A stretch of DNA of 64,000 bases from Alphaproteobacteria bacterium (GCA_040216735.1 JAVJOO010000004.1:371396-435395), one strand, 5' to 3'; counted from the stretch's first letter, positions 1 to 9,572 are shown. Translations and numbers: made by a program. The notes: generated by a model not told the origin, from the letters alone.

Positions 1-498
1 GTTTTCCAGGCCAGCCTTACTGGCCGCGTAGGGGCCCCAGTAGGCACGCACCTCGCGCACCACGTTCGACGTCACGAACAAGGCCCGGCCCGCATCGGAA
101 AGGCGCAGCATCGCATCGAAATCGCGGATCAGTCTCCAGTTGGCATTGAGGTTGATGTCGATGACCTCGGCCCAGGTCTTGGGCTCGTAGTGGCTCATCG
201 GGCTGAGGGCGCCCAGGATCGCGGCGTTGCCCACCAAGATATCGAGCTTGCCGTGACGCTCGGCCAAAACCGCGGCGAGCCGGTCGATCCCGTCGAAATC
301 CCGTAGGTCGAGCGGTACCAGACTAGCGGTGCCGCCGGCCGCGCGAATCTCGTCGTCGACCCGTTCCAGTCCGCCTTGGGTACGGGCGACCAAAACGACG
401 TGCGCGCCTTCGCGGGCAAGACGTTTGGCAACCGCCGCGCCAATCCCGCGCGAGGCGCCAGTGACCAGCGCGATCCTATCTTGGAGCCGATCGCTCAC
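1..498 (-). CDS. Short-chain dehydrogenase/reductase (SDR), partial at window edge
   Basis: The 166 codons present read as a classical SDR: an N-terminal NAD(P)-binding motif TGASRGIG (residues 13-20), a Rossmann pattern with LDLRD near residue 70, an NAA motif in place of NAG near residue 95, and the beginning of the catalytic YxxxK segment as YAASK just before the window ends. The C-terminal part lies outside the window. The start is a GTG six bases after the purF stop, so it is probably the last gene of the radA-cvpA-purF run. SDRs of this position are common in alphaproteobacteria, but the substrate cannot be told from sequence. Confidence 0.85.
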   Translation of the reverse strand, partial: MSDRLQDRIALVTGASRGIGAAVAKRLAREGAHVVLVARTQGGLERVDDEIRAAGGTASLVPLDLRDFDGIDRLAAVLAERHGKLDILVGNAAILGALSPMSHYEPKTWAEVIDINLNANWRLIRDFDAMLRLSDAGRALFVTSNVVREVRAYWGPYAASKAGLEN

Positions 499-504
499 GC
501 CAGG

Positions 505-1992
505 TTATCGGCCGCGTTCTGCGAGCAGCGACAGCTGCGCGACGTTGTCGCCGCCGACATGGTCGACCAACGAAATCGGATAATCGCCGGTGAAGCACGC
601 GTCGCAAAAAGTCGGTGCGCCCGGATCGCGCCGCGGTTCGCCCATGGCCCGGTACATGCCGTCGGCGGAGACGTAGGCGAGCGTATCTACGCCGATGAAG
701 GCGCGCATCTCCTCCAGGTCGTGATTGGCGGCCAGCAGTTTCTCTCGGTCCGGCGTATCCACGCCGTAAAAGCACGAGTGGGTGGTGGGCGGCGAGGCGA
801 TGCGCATATGCACCTCCGTCGCGCCGGCCTGGCGCACCATCTCGACGATCTTGACCGACGTCGTGCCCCGGACGATCGAGTCGTCGACGAGAATGACCCG
901 CTTGCCGTCCACCAGGGCGCGATTGGCATTGTGCTTGAGCTTCACGCCGAGGTGGCGGATTTGTTCGCCAGGTTCGATGAACGTGCGCCCGACATAGTGG
1001 TTGCGGATGATGCCAAGCTCGAAGGGAATGCCCGCCTGCAGCGCATATCCCATCGCCGCGGGAACGCCGGAATCGGGCACCGGGATCACGACATCCGCAT
1101 CGACCGGCGATTCGATCGCGAGTTCCGAGCCGATACGTTTGCGCGAGTCGTAGACGCTGCGTCCTTCGACGACGCTATCGGGGCGCGCGAAATAGACGTA
1201 CTCGAAGACGCAAAAGCGGCTGCGGGCGGCGGGGAAGGGGCGGATGCTGTGAATACCGGCAGCGTCGATCGTTACCAGTTCGCCCGGCTCGACGTCGCGG
1301 ATGAACTTGGCCCCGATGATATCCAGCGCGCAGGATTCCGATGTCAGGATCGTCGCGCCGTCGATTTCGCCGATGATCAACGGGCGAACGCCCATCGGAT
1401 CGCGTACCCCGATCAACATCCCGTCGCACAATGCGACCAGAGAGTAGGCGCCTTCGACCTGACGCAACGCGTCGACCAGACGGTCCACGACCTGATGATA
1501 CCGGCTCGTGGCCATCAAATGGATGATCACTTCGGTGTCCATCGTCGACTGGAAGATGCACCCCTGCTGGACCAAACGCCGCCGCACGGTATGGCTATTG
1601 GTGAGATTCCCGTTATGGGCGACCGCGAGGCCGCCGAACGCGAACTCTGCGAACAGCGGCTGCACGTTGCGCAGGATCGTCTCGCCGGTGGTCGAATAGC
1701 GGTTGTGGCCGATTGCCGAATGACCGGGCAGACGGGCGATCACATCAGGCGAACTGAAATGCTCGCCCACGTGACCAAGGCCGCGTTCGGCGTGGAATTG
1801 CCGCGTGTCGTAGGAGACGATGCCGGCGGCTTCTTGTCCGCGATGCTGAAGGGCGTGAAGGCCGAGCGCGGTATGGGCCGCCGCGTCGTCGTGGCCGAAG
1901 ATTCCGAAAACCCCGCATTCCTCATGAAATCTGTCGGAATCGAACGGGTGGCGCGGGAATGTTTTTGGCAGGTCGTCAGTCTTTTCGGTCAT
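505..1992 (-). CDS. purF: Amidophosphoribosyltransferase
   Basis: PurF makes 5-phosphoribosylamine from PRPP and glutamine, the first committed step of purine synthesis in the cytoplasm. The 495-residue protein has a short propeptide followed by CGVFGIFG, so Cys26 should become the N-terminal nucleophile of the glutaminase domain after cleavage. The PRPP loop VILVDDSIVRGTTS lies in the C-terminal half. Cysteines in FCVFEY, HSCFYG and FCDACF match the iron-sulfur form of the enzyme (Bacillus type) rather than the cluster-free E. coli type. Its ATG overlaps the cvpA stop by four bases (ATGA), which suggests translational coupling. Confidence 0.97.
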   Translation of the reverse strand: MTEKTDDLPKTFPRHPFDSDRFHEECGVFGIFGHDDAAAHTALGLHALQHRGQEAAGIVSYDTRQFHAERGLGHVGEHFSSPDVIARLPGHSAIGHNRYSTTGETILRNVQPLFAEFAFGGLAVAHNGNLTNSHTVRRRLVQQGCIFQSTMDTEVIIHLMATSRYHQVVDRLVDALRQVEGAYSLVALCDGMLIGVRDPMGVRPLIIGEIDGATILTSESCALDIIGAKFIRDVEPGELVTIDAAGIHSIRPFPAARSRFCVFEYVYFARPDSVVEGRSVYDSRKRIGSELAIESPVDADVVIPVPDSGVPAAMGYALQAGIPFELGIIRNHYVGRTFIEPGEQIRHLGVKLKHNANRALVDGKRVILVDDSIVRGTTSVKIVEMVRQAGATEVHMRIASPPTTHSCFYGVDTPDREKLLAANHDLEEMRAFIGVDTLAYVSADGMYRAMGEPRRDPGAPTFCDACFTGDYPISLVDHVGGDNVAQLSLLAERGR

Positions 1993-2642
1993 GTCGCCTG
2001 GCCTTGGTGCCCGCAGGGGCAGGGTGAGCGTCCCGCGTCGTCCTTATAGAGAGTCGCGTGCGCGATGTCATTGGGGGCGGACGCCGGGCCGTGCTGTCGG
2101 GTCTCTTCCAGCGGCGTGCCGGTGGGCGGGCGTAAGGTCGCTGGCGCGAGTTGGCGCAGAATTTCGCCGCTCGCTTTAATCATCGGCAAGGTCTTCGCTT
2201 CGCGGATTTCGCCGGGCAAGCGGTCCGCCGGGACAATGGCGGTGATCAACAACCACACCACCGCGAGTAACACGATGCCGCGCACAATTCCGAACAAGAA
2301 TCCGAATGCCCGATCGAGGGGATGGGCGGACTTCCCGCGGACCAATCTGGCGACGCCGCGTAGAACCAAAGAAAATAACAGAAGCGAAACAACGAACAGC
2401 GCGATTCCGGTTCCCACATCGATCAGAATCTGGAGCGAGACGATATCGGCGAGGTGGCGCTGGGCGAGACTCTGGGCCGGCGAATAGAAAACCACGGTCA
2501 CGATCGCCGCTCCGACCCACCCCGCAACCGCCAATGCTTCGGTGATGAACCCGCGGTAGAAGGCCAAGAACCCGGAGACCAGAATGAGTAGGACGACGAC
2601 GACGTCTGCGACATTGAAAGGCAGCGATTCTATAAAAGACAT
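1989..2642 (-). CDS. cvpA: CvpA family membrane protein
   Basis: The 217-residue protein starts with four closely spaced hydrophobic segments (VADVVVVLLILVSGFLAF, a second near residues 35-55, then near 65-90 and 105-125), followed by a hydrophilic, Pro-rich tail of about 70 residues. This is the CvpA/colicin V production layout. The family is an inner-membrane protein usually coded next to purF; its biochemical role is not settled. It starts two bases after the radA stop and overlaps purF by four bases. Confidence 0.9.
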   Translation of the reverse strand: MSFIESLPFNVADVVVVLLILVSGFLAFYRGFITEALAVAGWVGAAIVTVVFYSPAQSLAQRHLADIVSLQILIDVGTGIALFVVSLLLFSLVLRGVARLVRGKSAHPLDRAFGFLFGIVRGIVLLAVVWLLITAIVPADRLPGEIREAKTLPMIKASGEILRQLAPATLRPPTGTPLEETRQHGPASAPNDIAHATLYKDDAGRSPCPCGHQGQAT

Positions 2643-2644
2643 CG

Positions 2645-4018
2645 TTAGGCGCTCCCCGACGCCGCGGCACCGTCGAAATCGAACAGGTCGACGACCTCGA
2701 CCAAACGCTTCACTTCGGTGATCGCCATTTTACTGCCGTGCGTCGATCCGTGCGGCACGATCGCCCGGCTGAACCCGAGCTTTTCGGCTTCCTTCAGGCG
2801 TGGCCCGGCTTGATTGACGGCCCGAACTTCGCCGGACAAACCGATTTCTCCGAACACGACCGATCCCGGCGCGAGCGGAACCTGTGACAGGCTCGACACG
2901 AGCGCGGCGGCGACGGCGAGATCCGCTGCCGGTTCGTTGACCCGGAGCCCCCCGGCGACATTGAGATAGACGTCTCGGCCGACGAGGCTGAGGCCGCAGC
3001 GGGCCTCCAACACGGCCAGCACCATGGCCAAGCGCGCCGAATCCCAGCCTACGACCGCGCGCCGCGGCGTCCCGAGCGAGGACGGCGCGACCAGGGCCTC
3101 GATCTCGACCAGAACCGGCCGGGTTCCTTCGATACCGGCGAAAACCGCGGCGCCGCTGATGTCGTCGTCGCGGGTCGACAGAAAGAGGCTTGAGGGGTTG
3201 GCAACTTCCATCAGGCCGCGGTCGCTCATCTCGAACACCCCGATTTCGTCGGTCGGGCCGAAGCGGTTCTTGACCGCCCGCAGGATTCGAAAGTGATGGC
3301 TACGCTCGCCCTCGAAGTAGAGCACCGTGTCGACCATGTGTTCGAGCACGCGCGGCCCCGCGATTTGCCCGTCCTTGGTGACGTGACCTACCAGGAAAAG
3401 GATGACGCCGCGCCGTTTTGCGGCCTTGATCAATTCTTGGGCGCTGGCGCGGACCTGCGATACCGTTCCGGGCGCGCTATCGATGGTGTCGACAAACATG
3501 GTTTGAATCGAATCAATGACGATCGCCGTCGGCGGTTGGGGTTCATCGAAGATCGTCAGCACGTCGCGAACGTTCGTGGCGGTGCCGAGGCGCACGCCGT
3601 CGCCGGTGAGGCCCAAGCGATTCGCCCGGAGGCGCACCTGTTCGGCGGCTTCTTCGCCTGAAATATATACCGTGCCGCTGCCGGCAAGGGCACAGACAAC
3701 CTGCAACAACAGCGTCGACTTGCCGATCCCCGGATCGCCACCAACTAGAATGGCCGAACCCGGTACCAATCCGCCCCCGGCAACGCGGTCGAGTTCGGCC
3801 AGTCCGGTTGCAATGCGCGCCTTGACCGGTTCTTGGCCGCGTAAGTCGACGAATTCGAGCACCTGGCCCTTGCTGCGGCCCAATCCACGCGGCGTGGACT
3901 GAGGCGCGGTTTCCTGCTGGATGGTGTTCCACTCGCCGCACGATTCGCAGTGGCCCGACCATTTGCGGTAACTGGCACCGCAGTCCTGGCAAACGAAGTG
4001 GGCGGCCGCTTTGGCCAT
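2645..4018 (-). CDS. radA: DNA repair protein RadA
   Basis: RadA (Sms) is a RecA-like ATPase that helps process recombination intermediates by driving branch migration. The start at 4018 gives MAKAAAHFVC, so the zinc finger C10-x2-C13...C24-x2-C27 sits at the N terminus as in the family; the open frame upstream has no family similarity. Walker A is GDPGIGKS at 94-101, the RadA-specific KNRFG motif follows in the middle, and the end has the Lon-protease-like domain with a VPHGS stretch. Length 457 is typical. It lies between mlaF and cvpA on the same strand, 28 bases after mlaF. Confidence 0.96.
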   Translation of the reverse strand: MAKAAAHFVCQDCGASYRKWSGHCESCGEWNTIQQETAPQSTPRGLGRSKGQVLEFVDLRGQEPVKARIATGLAELDRVAGGGLVPGSAILVGGDPGIGKSTLLLQVVCALAGSGTVYISGEEAAEQVRLRANRLGLTGDGVRLGTATNVRDVLTIFDEPQPPTAIVIDSIQTMFVDTIDSAPGTVSQVRASAQELIKAAKRRGVILFLVGHVTKDGQIAGPRVLEHMVDTVLYFEGERSHHFRILRAVKNRFGPTDEIGVFEMSDRGLMEVANPSSLFLSTRDDDISGAAVFAGIEGTRPVLVEIEALVAPSSLGTPRRAVVGWDSARLAMVLAVLEARCGLSLVGRDVYLNVAGGLRVNEPAADLAVAAALVSSLSQVPLAPGSVVFGEIGLSGEVRAVNQAGPRLKEAEKLGFSRAIVPHGSTHGSKMAITEVKRLVEVVDLFDFDGAAASGSA

Positions 4019-4046
4019 CAACGGGTCGGAACGGGTGGGGAAGGGA

Positions 4047-4823
4047 TCATGGACGCAGCACCTGCATCTTGATCGGCCCCTCGGCACGACCATTGATGAA
4101 CTGATCGACGTAGTCGTTGCCGCTGTCGTCGAGCTGCGCCACGGGGCCGCTCCATATGATCCTGCCCTCGTGGATCATGGCGATCCGGTCGGCAATCTTC
4201 CTAGCGCTGGCGATATCGTGGGTGATCGACAGCGCCGTCGCGCCAAGGTCCTTCACGCTGCTGACGATCAAGTCGTTGATGACATCGGCCATGATCGGAT
4301 CTAGCCCGGTGGTCGGTTCGTCGAAGAAGATGATCTCCGGGTCGGTCGCGATGGCCCGTGCGAGGCCGACGCGTTTTTGCATCCCACCCGACAATTCCGC
4401 CGGTTTGAGTTCGGCGACCTCGGGGGCGAGGCCGACTTGGGCGAGCTTCTTCAACGCGATTTCCCGCGCCTCGGCGCGCGCCATCCCTTTGCCCTGGATC
4501 AAGCCGAATGCCACGTTCTGCCAAACCCGCATACTGTCGAACAGCGCTCCGCCTTGAAACAGCATGCCGAATTTGCGCATAAGGCGATCGCGTTCGGCCG
4601 AGCCGGCGTGGACGCCTTCGGTGCCGTCGATGCGGATGCTGCCTTGGTCGGGCGTCAAAATGCCGAGGATGCATTTGAGCATGACGGATTTTCCGGTACC
4701 CGACCCGCCGATGATAACCACCGATTCGCCCTGGGCGATGTCTAGGTCGACCCCGCTCAGCACGCGTTTCGGCCCGAAACTCTTGTGAACGCCCTTAAGG
4801 CTGATCTTGGGTTCGGCTGCCAT
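4047..4823 (-). CDS. mlaF: ABC transporter ATP-binding protein, MlaF type
   Basis: This 258-residue ATPase has Walker A GGSGTGKS at 39-46, an ABC signature LSGGMQKR, Walker B IIFFDEPTTGLDP and an H-loop in SITHD. The GMQKR form of the signature and the paired MlaE-like permease identify the Mla/Mce lipid transport type, which moves phospholipids between the inner and outer membranes. It follows mlaE with one base between stop and start. Its likely substrate-binding partner mlaD is coded 40 kb away at 45552. MlaF is known from E. coli; function here is by family. Confidence 0.9.
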   Translation of the reverse strand: MAAEPKISLKGVHKSFGPKRVLSGVDLDIAQGESVVIIGGSGTGKSVMLKCILGILTPDQGSIRIDGTEGVHAGSAERDRLMRKFGMLFQGGALFDSMRVWQNVAFGLIQGKGMARAEAREIALKKLAQVGLAPEVAELKPAELSGGMQKRVGLARAIATDPEIIFFDEPTTGLDPIMADVINDLIVSSVKDLGATALSITHDIASARKIADRIAMIHEGRIIWSGPVAQLDDSGNDYVDQFINGRAEGPIKMQVLRP

Positions 4824-4824
4824 G

Positions 4825-5607
4825 CTAGTTCGTAAAGAATAGCCGGGTAAGGATCAGGTTCGCCGTCAGGATCAGGATCGACGCCGTGACCACCGCGTTG
4901 GTGGTTGCGGTGCCAACGCCTTCCGCGCCGCCCCGGCTCTGAAAACCGTGGTAGCACCCCATTAAGGTCACGATGAAGCCGAATACGCCGGCTTTGACCA
5001 AACCGGAAATGATGTCGATGTTCTCAAGGAAATCGACGGTGTTCTTCACGTAGGTCGCGGCGTTGAAGTTCAGCAGGTTCACGCTGATCACGAAGCCGCC
5101 GAAGATCCCGATGATGTCGCCCACCAAAACCAAGAACGGCACCATCAACGTGCCGGCAATCAAGCGGGGCGCAATTAAATACTTGAACGGATTGGTCGAG
5201 AGCGTTGTCAGCGCGTCGATTTGTTCGGTGACGCGCATCGTGCCGATCTCGGCCGCCATGGCCGCACCGACCCTGCCGGCCACCATCAGACCGCCCAGGA
5301 CCGGGGCAAGTTCGCGGGCCATGCCGATGGCGACGACTTGGGCGACCGCACCCTCGGCGTTGAACCGCGCTGTACCCTCGAAAATCTGCAGCGCGAGCGC
5401 CATCCCGGTGAAAAGGGTCGTCAGCCCGACCACCGGCAACGAGAAGTAGCCGATGCTGATCATCTGTTGCAGCGTGATCACGGGGAAATAGGGCGGGCGA
5501 AACACATGGGAGACGGCCCGGCCGCCGAAAATCGCGAGCCGGCCCGAGGCCCTCAGGAACCCCAGGAACAGACGACCGATGTGGGCGAATAAATTGAGCA
5601 GGATCAT
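4825..5607 (-). CDS. mlaE: MlaE-type lipid ABC transporter permease
   Basis: The start at 5607 (MILLNLFAHIGRLFLGF) overlaps the alr stop as ATGA and gives a 260-residue protein, the usual MlaE size; the open frame further upstream is alr on another frame. The permease signature is seen as GMARELAPVLGGLMVAGRVGAAMAAEIGTM-like sequence in the middle, followed by several hydrophobic helices and a C-terminal part with the Mla FxGCYxGF pattern (GCYHGF). Together with mlaF it forms the inner-membrane ATPase core for phospholipid transport that maintains outer-membrane asymmetry. Confidence 0.92.
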   Translation of the reverse strand: MILLNLFAHIGRLFLGFLRASGRLAIFGGRAVSHVFRPPYFPVITLQQMISIGYFSLPVVGLTTLFTGMALALQIFEGTARFNAEGAVAQVVAIGMARELAPVLGGLMVAGRVGAAMAAEIGTMRVTEQIDALTTLSTNPFKYLIAPRLIAGTLMVPFLVLVGDIIGIFGGFVISVNLLNFNAATYVKNTVDFLENIDIISGLVKAGVFGFIVTLMGCYHGFQSRGGAEGVGTATTNAVVTASILILTANLILTRLFFTN

Positions 5608-6758
5608 CGGGGGGCATGACCACGCGGCCGCGGGTCGACCGCGCCGATATAGGTGCGTTGATAACGCTGCCCCAGATGCGTCAGGATTTCGTATGAAATC
5701 GTGCCCGCGGCGTCGGCGAGATCGTCGATATTTACGCCGTCGCCCAACAACGTGGCGTCGGTACCGGGCGGACAACGGGCTGCGGGCAAGGCGGTCACAT
5801 CCAGGGTGATCAGATCCATCGAGACTCGTCCCACCACCGGCACCCGAACGCCATCGACGATGGCAAAACCAGAACTGCTCAATCCGCGCGGGTAACCGTC
5901 GGCGTACCCCACAGGCACTGTGGCGATTCGCGTCGGACCGACCGCGCGGTGCGTCGCACCATATCCAACGGTCTGAGGCAAGTCAATTTCACGAACTTGC
6001 AGAATTTTAGATTTTAAAACAACGGCTTCTGAGAACTGTCTCGTCCTGTTTATCAAAGGATCGGGGCCGTAAAGAGCGATCCCCGGGCGCACCATCTCGA
6101 GGTGGTAGGCAGTGTCGAGGACGGTGCCGGCCGAGTTGGCGAGGCTGCGTGCCACGCCGGGAAACCGTCCCGCGAGGGCTTGGAAATCGAGCAGCTGTTG
6201 GCGGTTCAACGGATGATCGGGTTCGTCCGCGCAGGCCAGATGACTCATGACGAGGCGCGGCACGATGCCCTCGAGCCTGTCCGGAGTTTCCGAAAGCGCG
6301 GTGAAGTCGGCTGGCGTCAGGCCGAGCCGCGACATCCCGGTGTCGACATGCAGAACGCCCGCGAGCGGGCGGCCGCTATCCCGTGCAAAGCGCTGCCAAA
6401 TCCCCACCTGTTCGTTGGAATTGAGGACCGGTGTCAGCCATCCGTGGGCAAAATAGTCGACCGAGGAGAGGGTAGGGCCGCTCAGCACGAAAATCTCCGA
6501 AACGGCCCCCGGCGCTGCGTCCTCGAAGGTGTGGCGCAGAGCGAGCCCCTCGTCGACGGTCGCGACGAAGAAGTGCCGACATCCTTCGGCTTCGAGCTTA
6601 AGCCCGACGTGCGCCGCGCCCAGTCCGTAGGCATCGGCTTTGACGACCGCGGCACACACGGTGCCGGGGCCGAGCATGGCGCGGAGTTGCCGGTAGTTCG
6701 CGGCGATCGCGTCGAGATCGATAGTCAGGGTTGCGCCGGCGCGGGCCGCCACCGTCAT
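5604..6758 (-). CDS. alr: Alanine racemase
   Basis: Alr is a PLP enzyme that makes D-alanine for peptidoglycan. Lys40 in AVVKADAYGLGA is the PLP-binding lysine, and the second catalytic residue (Tyr) lies in the VGYGATH segment. Other family signatures are RPGIALYG and GRVSMD. Length 384 is slightly above the usual 360-370. It starts five bases after dnaB on the same strand and overlaps mlaE by four bases, so dnaB-alr-mlaE-mlaF are likely one transcript. Confidence 0.96.
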   Translation of the reverse strand: MTVAARAGATLTIDLDAIAANYRQLRAMLGPGTVCAAVVKADAYGLGAAHVGLKLEAEGCRHFFVATVDEGLALRHTFEDAAPGAVSEIFVLSGPTLSSVDYFAHGWLTPVLNSNEQVGIWQRFARDSGRPLAGVLHVDTGMSRLGLTPADFTALSETPDRLEGIVPRLVMSHLACADEPDHPLNRQQLLDFQALAGRFPGVARSLANSAGTVLDTAYHLEMVRPGIALYGPDPLINRTRQFSEAVVLKSKILQVREIDLPQTVGYGATHRAVGPTRIATVPVGYADGYPRGLSSSGFAIVDGVRVPVVGRVSMDLITLDVTALPAARCPPGTDATLLGDGVNIDDLADAAGTISYEILTHLGQRYQRTYIGAVDPRPRGHAPR

Positions 6759-6762
6759 GGCA

Positions 6763-8250
6763 CTAATAGTGCTCCGGCAGCATCTCGGCTTCGGCGAGGT
6801 TGCTGAACTTGGTCACTTGGCCATTGAAGAGCAGCCGGACGGTTCCGGTTGGTCCGTGCCGGTGCTTACCGATGATGACTTCCGCGATGCCCTGAACCCG
6901 TTGCATCTTGTCCGACCATTCCTGGAATTCGGGTGCGCTGGGGTCGGGCCGGGTGCGGTCGTGATAGTACTCCTCGCGGAAGATGAACATCACAACGTCG
7001 GCGTCCTGCTCGATCGCGCCGGACTCGCGAAGGTCGGCCAATTGCGGTCGCTTGTCGTCGCGTTGCTCGACCTGACGGCTGAGCTGGGCAAGGGCGACCA
7101 CGGGGATATCGAGCTCTTTGGCAATCGCTTTGAGGCCCTGGGTTATTTCGGACACCTCTTGGACGCGGTTGCTCTCGCGCCCCGCCGAGGCGGGCCGCAC
7201 CAGTTGGAGGTAATCGACGATAATCATGCCGATGTCGTGTTGGCGCTTCAGCCGCCGCGCGCGCGCGCGCAACGTAGCGATGCTGATCGCGGGCGTATCG
7301 TCGATGAAGAACTTGCAGTCCTCGATGCGCTGGGCGGCTTGGGCGATGCGGATGAAATCGTCGCTGGTGAACTGTCCGCGCCGTAGTTTTTCGGTCGGGA
7401 TATTGGTTTCCTCGGCGAGCATGCGGCTCGCGAGCTGTTCGGCCGACATTTCGAGCGAGAAGAACGCTATCGCCGCGCCGTCGTCGTTGTCATGCCCATC
7501 CTTTTCCAGGTGGGCTTTGGCCGCGCTGAACCCGATATTGGCCGCGAGCGCCGATTTTCCCATGCCCGGTCGTCCGGCCAGGATAATAAGGTCCGACCGG
7601 TGCAAGCCGCCAAGGCGGGAATCCAAGTCGCGCAGACCGGTCGTTACCCCGGTCAAATGCCCGTCGCGTTTCAGCGCGGCTTCGGCGTTCTGGACGGCTT
7701 CGGCAAGTGCGGCGCTGAAGGCCTTGAAGCCACCCTCGTAACGGCCTTTTTCGGCGAGGTTGTAGAGCCGTTGTTCGGCCGCTTCGATCTGCAGTTCGGA
7801 CTCGGCGTCGACCGTGGGGTCGTACGCCGTATTGACCATGTCTTCGCCGATCCGGATGAGTTGACGTCGCTGGGAGAGGTCGTGGATCACCCGCCCGTAG
7901 TCCTCGGAATTGATGATCGTCACGGCGGCGTTGGCAAGGCGGCGCAAATAGTCGGCGCCGCCGATATCGGCAAGGGCTTCGTCGCGCTCGAAGAGCGCTC
8001 GCAAGGTGGTCGGATTGGCGATCTGTCCGCGATCGATCAACCGCAGTGCGGATTCGTAAATCCGGGCGTGGACCGGTTCGAAATAGTCGTCGGGCGATAG
8101 AAAGCTACCGACCTGCGCCGCGATATCGTTATTAACCAAAATAGCACCGAGGAGAGCCTGTTCGGCTTCAAGGTTGCTCGGTGAGCTGCGGAAACTTTGA
8201 ATGTCGTCGCGTGAGGGAAGGGCGCTGACGTTATTCGGTAGATCGCTCAT
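6763..8250 (-). CDS. dnaB: Replicative DNA helicase DnaB
   Basis: DnaB is the hexameric helicase that unwinds DNA at the replication fork. The 495-residue protein has the N-terminal domain (SNLEAEQALLGAIL...) about residues 22-130, a linker, and the RecA-like C-terminal domain with Walker A GRPGMGKSALA near residue 230 and the family motif YLQL with SRQVE and RESGAIEQDAD further on. No intein is present. In the chromosome it follows cfa and rplI on the minus strand; the 98-base gap upstream could hold its own promoter, though no clear one is seen. Confidence 0.97.
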   Translation of the reverse strand: MSDLPNNVSALPSRDDIQSFRSSPSNLEAEQALLGAILVNNDIAAQVGSFLSPDDYFEPVHARIYESALRLIDRGQIANPTTLRALFERDEALADIGGADYLRRLANAAVTIINSEDYGRVIHDLSQRRQLIRIGEDMVNTAYDPTVDAESELQIEAAEQRLYNLAEKGRYEGGFKAFSAALAEAVQNAEAALKRDGHLTGVTTGLRDLDSRLGGLHRSDLIILAGRPGMGKSALAANIGFSAAKAHLEKDGHDNDDGAAIAFFSLEMSAEQLASRMLAEETNIPTEKLRRGQFTSDDFIRIAQAAQRIEDCKFFIDDTPAISIATLRARARRLKRQHDIGMIIVDYLQLVRPASAGRESNRVQEVSEITQGLKAIAKELDIPVVALAQLSRQVEQRDDKRPQLADLRESGAIEQDADVVMFIFREEYYHDRTRPDPSAPEFQEWSDKMQRVQGIAEVIIGKHRHGPTGTVRLLFNGQVTKFSNLAEAEMLPEHY

Positions 8251-8348
8251 GGTGCCCCGTTCGTTGGTGGGGCAATCTACACCGCATGGCCGCTCGGCAA
8301 CACCGGCGCCGGCGGAATGCTAGCGGGGATCATGGGGATAAATCGCGA

Positions 8349-9572
8349 TCAGGTCGCGATGGCCGCGTGGTGGGCTTCCCATTCTTGGATATAGTCGCGC
8401 GTTAGCGGCACGGCGTCCTGGCGACGCGACAACTGAATCTGAAAGTTGAGTTGCCCGCCATAACGGAATGCCGCTTCGCACCCGGCAAGGTAGAAGTCCC
8501 ACATGCGACAGAACCGCTCGTCGTAAATCGCGCGTACCTTGTCGCGGTTGGAGTTAAAGCGCCGACGCCAATCGCGCAACGTCGTCGCATAGTGCAGGCG
8601 CAGGACTTCGATGTCGGTGATGTAGAGTCCGACACGCTCGATGACCGGGACGATTTCAGACAGAGCCGGGGTGTATCCCCCCGGGAAAATGTACTTTGCA
8701 AGCCACGGGTTCGTCGCGCCGGGCCCGTCGGCGCGACCGATCGTATGCAAAAGTGCGACGCCGTCGTCGGTCAACAGGGCCCGAATCTTGCCGAAGAATT
8801 CCTCGAAATGGCCGACGCCGACATGTTCGAACATGCCGACCGACACGATCCGGTCGTAGCGCTGATGTTCTTCGCGGTAGTCCTGCAGCTTGAAGCGCAC
8901 GCGGTCTGCAAGACCGCGATCCGCGGCGCGCTGTTGGGAAACTTTGTGTTGCTCCACCGACAACGTAACGCCGGTGACGTCCGCACCGGAGGTCTGCGAC
9001 AGGTAGAGTCCTAAACCGCCCCAGCCCGATCCGATGTCGAGAACCTTGTGTTCCGGTTCGAGTAGGAGTTTCGCGGCGATATGGCGTTTCTTGTGATCTT
9101 GCGCTTGCTCGAGGGTTTCGTTGCCAGTTGCGTAATAGGCGCACGAGTATTGCCGGTCGTTCTCTAGGAACAGGTCGTAGAGGGTATCCGAGAGGTCGTA
9201 GTGATGGGCGACGTTGCGCTGGGCTTTGCCGACGGGATTGTATTGGGCGATACCACGACCCCAGCGGCGAAGTCGGCCTTGCATACGCTGCACCCAATGG
9301 TCGCCCGGGCCCCAGCCCAGATTCATCAGACACAGTTCGAGGAAGTCGTAGACATCGCCGTTCTCGACGGTGAGCTTGCCGTCCATGAAGGCTTCGCCCA
9401 CGACGAGGTTGGGATTCATCGCCAAACGCCGTTCCGTCGCGCGGTCGACGATTTTGATCGCGACCTCGGGGCCGCTTTCAGGCCCCGTGAAGGTGGCTTG
9501 GCGGCCGCTGGCGAAGGTCACGCGGAGCGTCCCGCGTCGGATGAGATGCCGGAGCAGTTGATCCAGGACCAT
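8349..9572 (-). CDS. cfa: Cyclopropane-fatty-acyl-phospholipid synthase
   Basis: The enzyme adds a methylene group from S-adenosylmethionine across the double bond of unsaturated acyl chains in membrane phospholipids. The 407-residue protein shows the SAM-binding loop VLDIGSGWGGLGLYL near residue 170, the MFEHVG segment, and IFPGGYTPAL, all typical of Cfa/CmaS methyltransferases; the N-terminal lipid-binding part includes GEAFMDGKLTVENGD. It lies between rplI and dnaB, a place where the ribosomal-replication run is usually uninterrupted; see findings. Confidence 0.93.
   Translation of the reverse strand: MVLDQLLRHLIRRGTLRVTFASGRQATFTGPESGPEVAIKIVDRATERRLAMNPNLVVGEAFMDGKLTVENGDVYDFLELCLMNLGWGPGDHWVQRMQGRLRRWGRGIAQYNPVGKAQRNVAHHYDLSDTLYDLFLENDRQYSCAYYATGNETLEQAQDHKKRHIAAKLLLEPEHKVLDIGSGWGGLGLYLSQTSGADVTGVTLSVEQHKVSQQRAADRGLADRVRFKLQDYREEHQRYDRIVSVGMFEHVGVGHFEEFFGKIRALLTDDGVALLHTIGRADGPGATNPWLAKYIFPGGYTPALSEIVPVIERVGLYITDIEVLRLHYATTLRDWRRRFNSNRDKVRAIYDERFCRMWDFYLAGCEAAFRYGGQLNFQIQLSRRQDAVPLTRDYIQEWEAHHAAIAT

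Noticed and set aside
376-2049. A long plus-strand open frame antisense to purF
   Set aside because: It has no family resemblance, and purF on the minus strand explains the region fully. Long antisense frames arise from GC-rich codon use.
7257-7270. Run of alternating GC in dnaB as a possible Z-DNA or unstable repeat
   Set aside because: It encodes the conserved-type basic segment RARARR of DnaB and needs no other explanation.
8253-8274. Hairpin before dnaB as a terminator for cfa
   Set aside because: The stem has only six pairs with a ten-base loop and no T-run follows on the minus strand.
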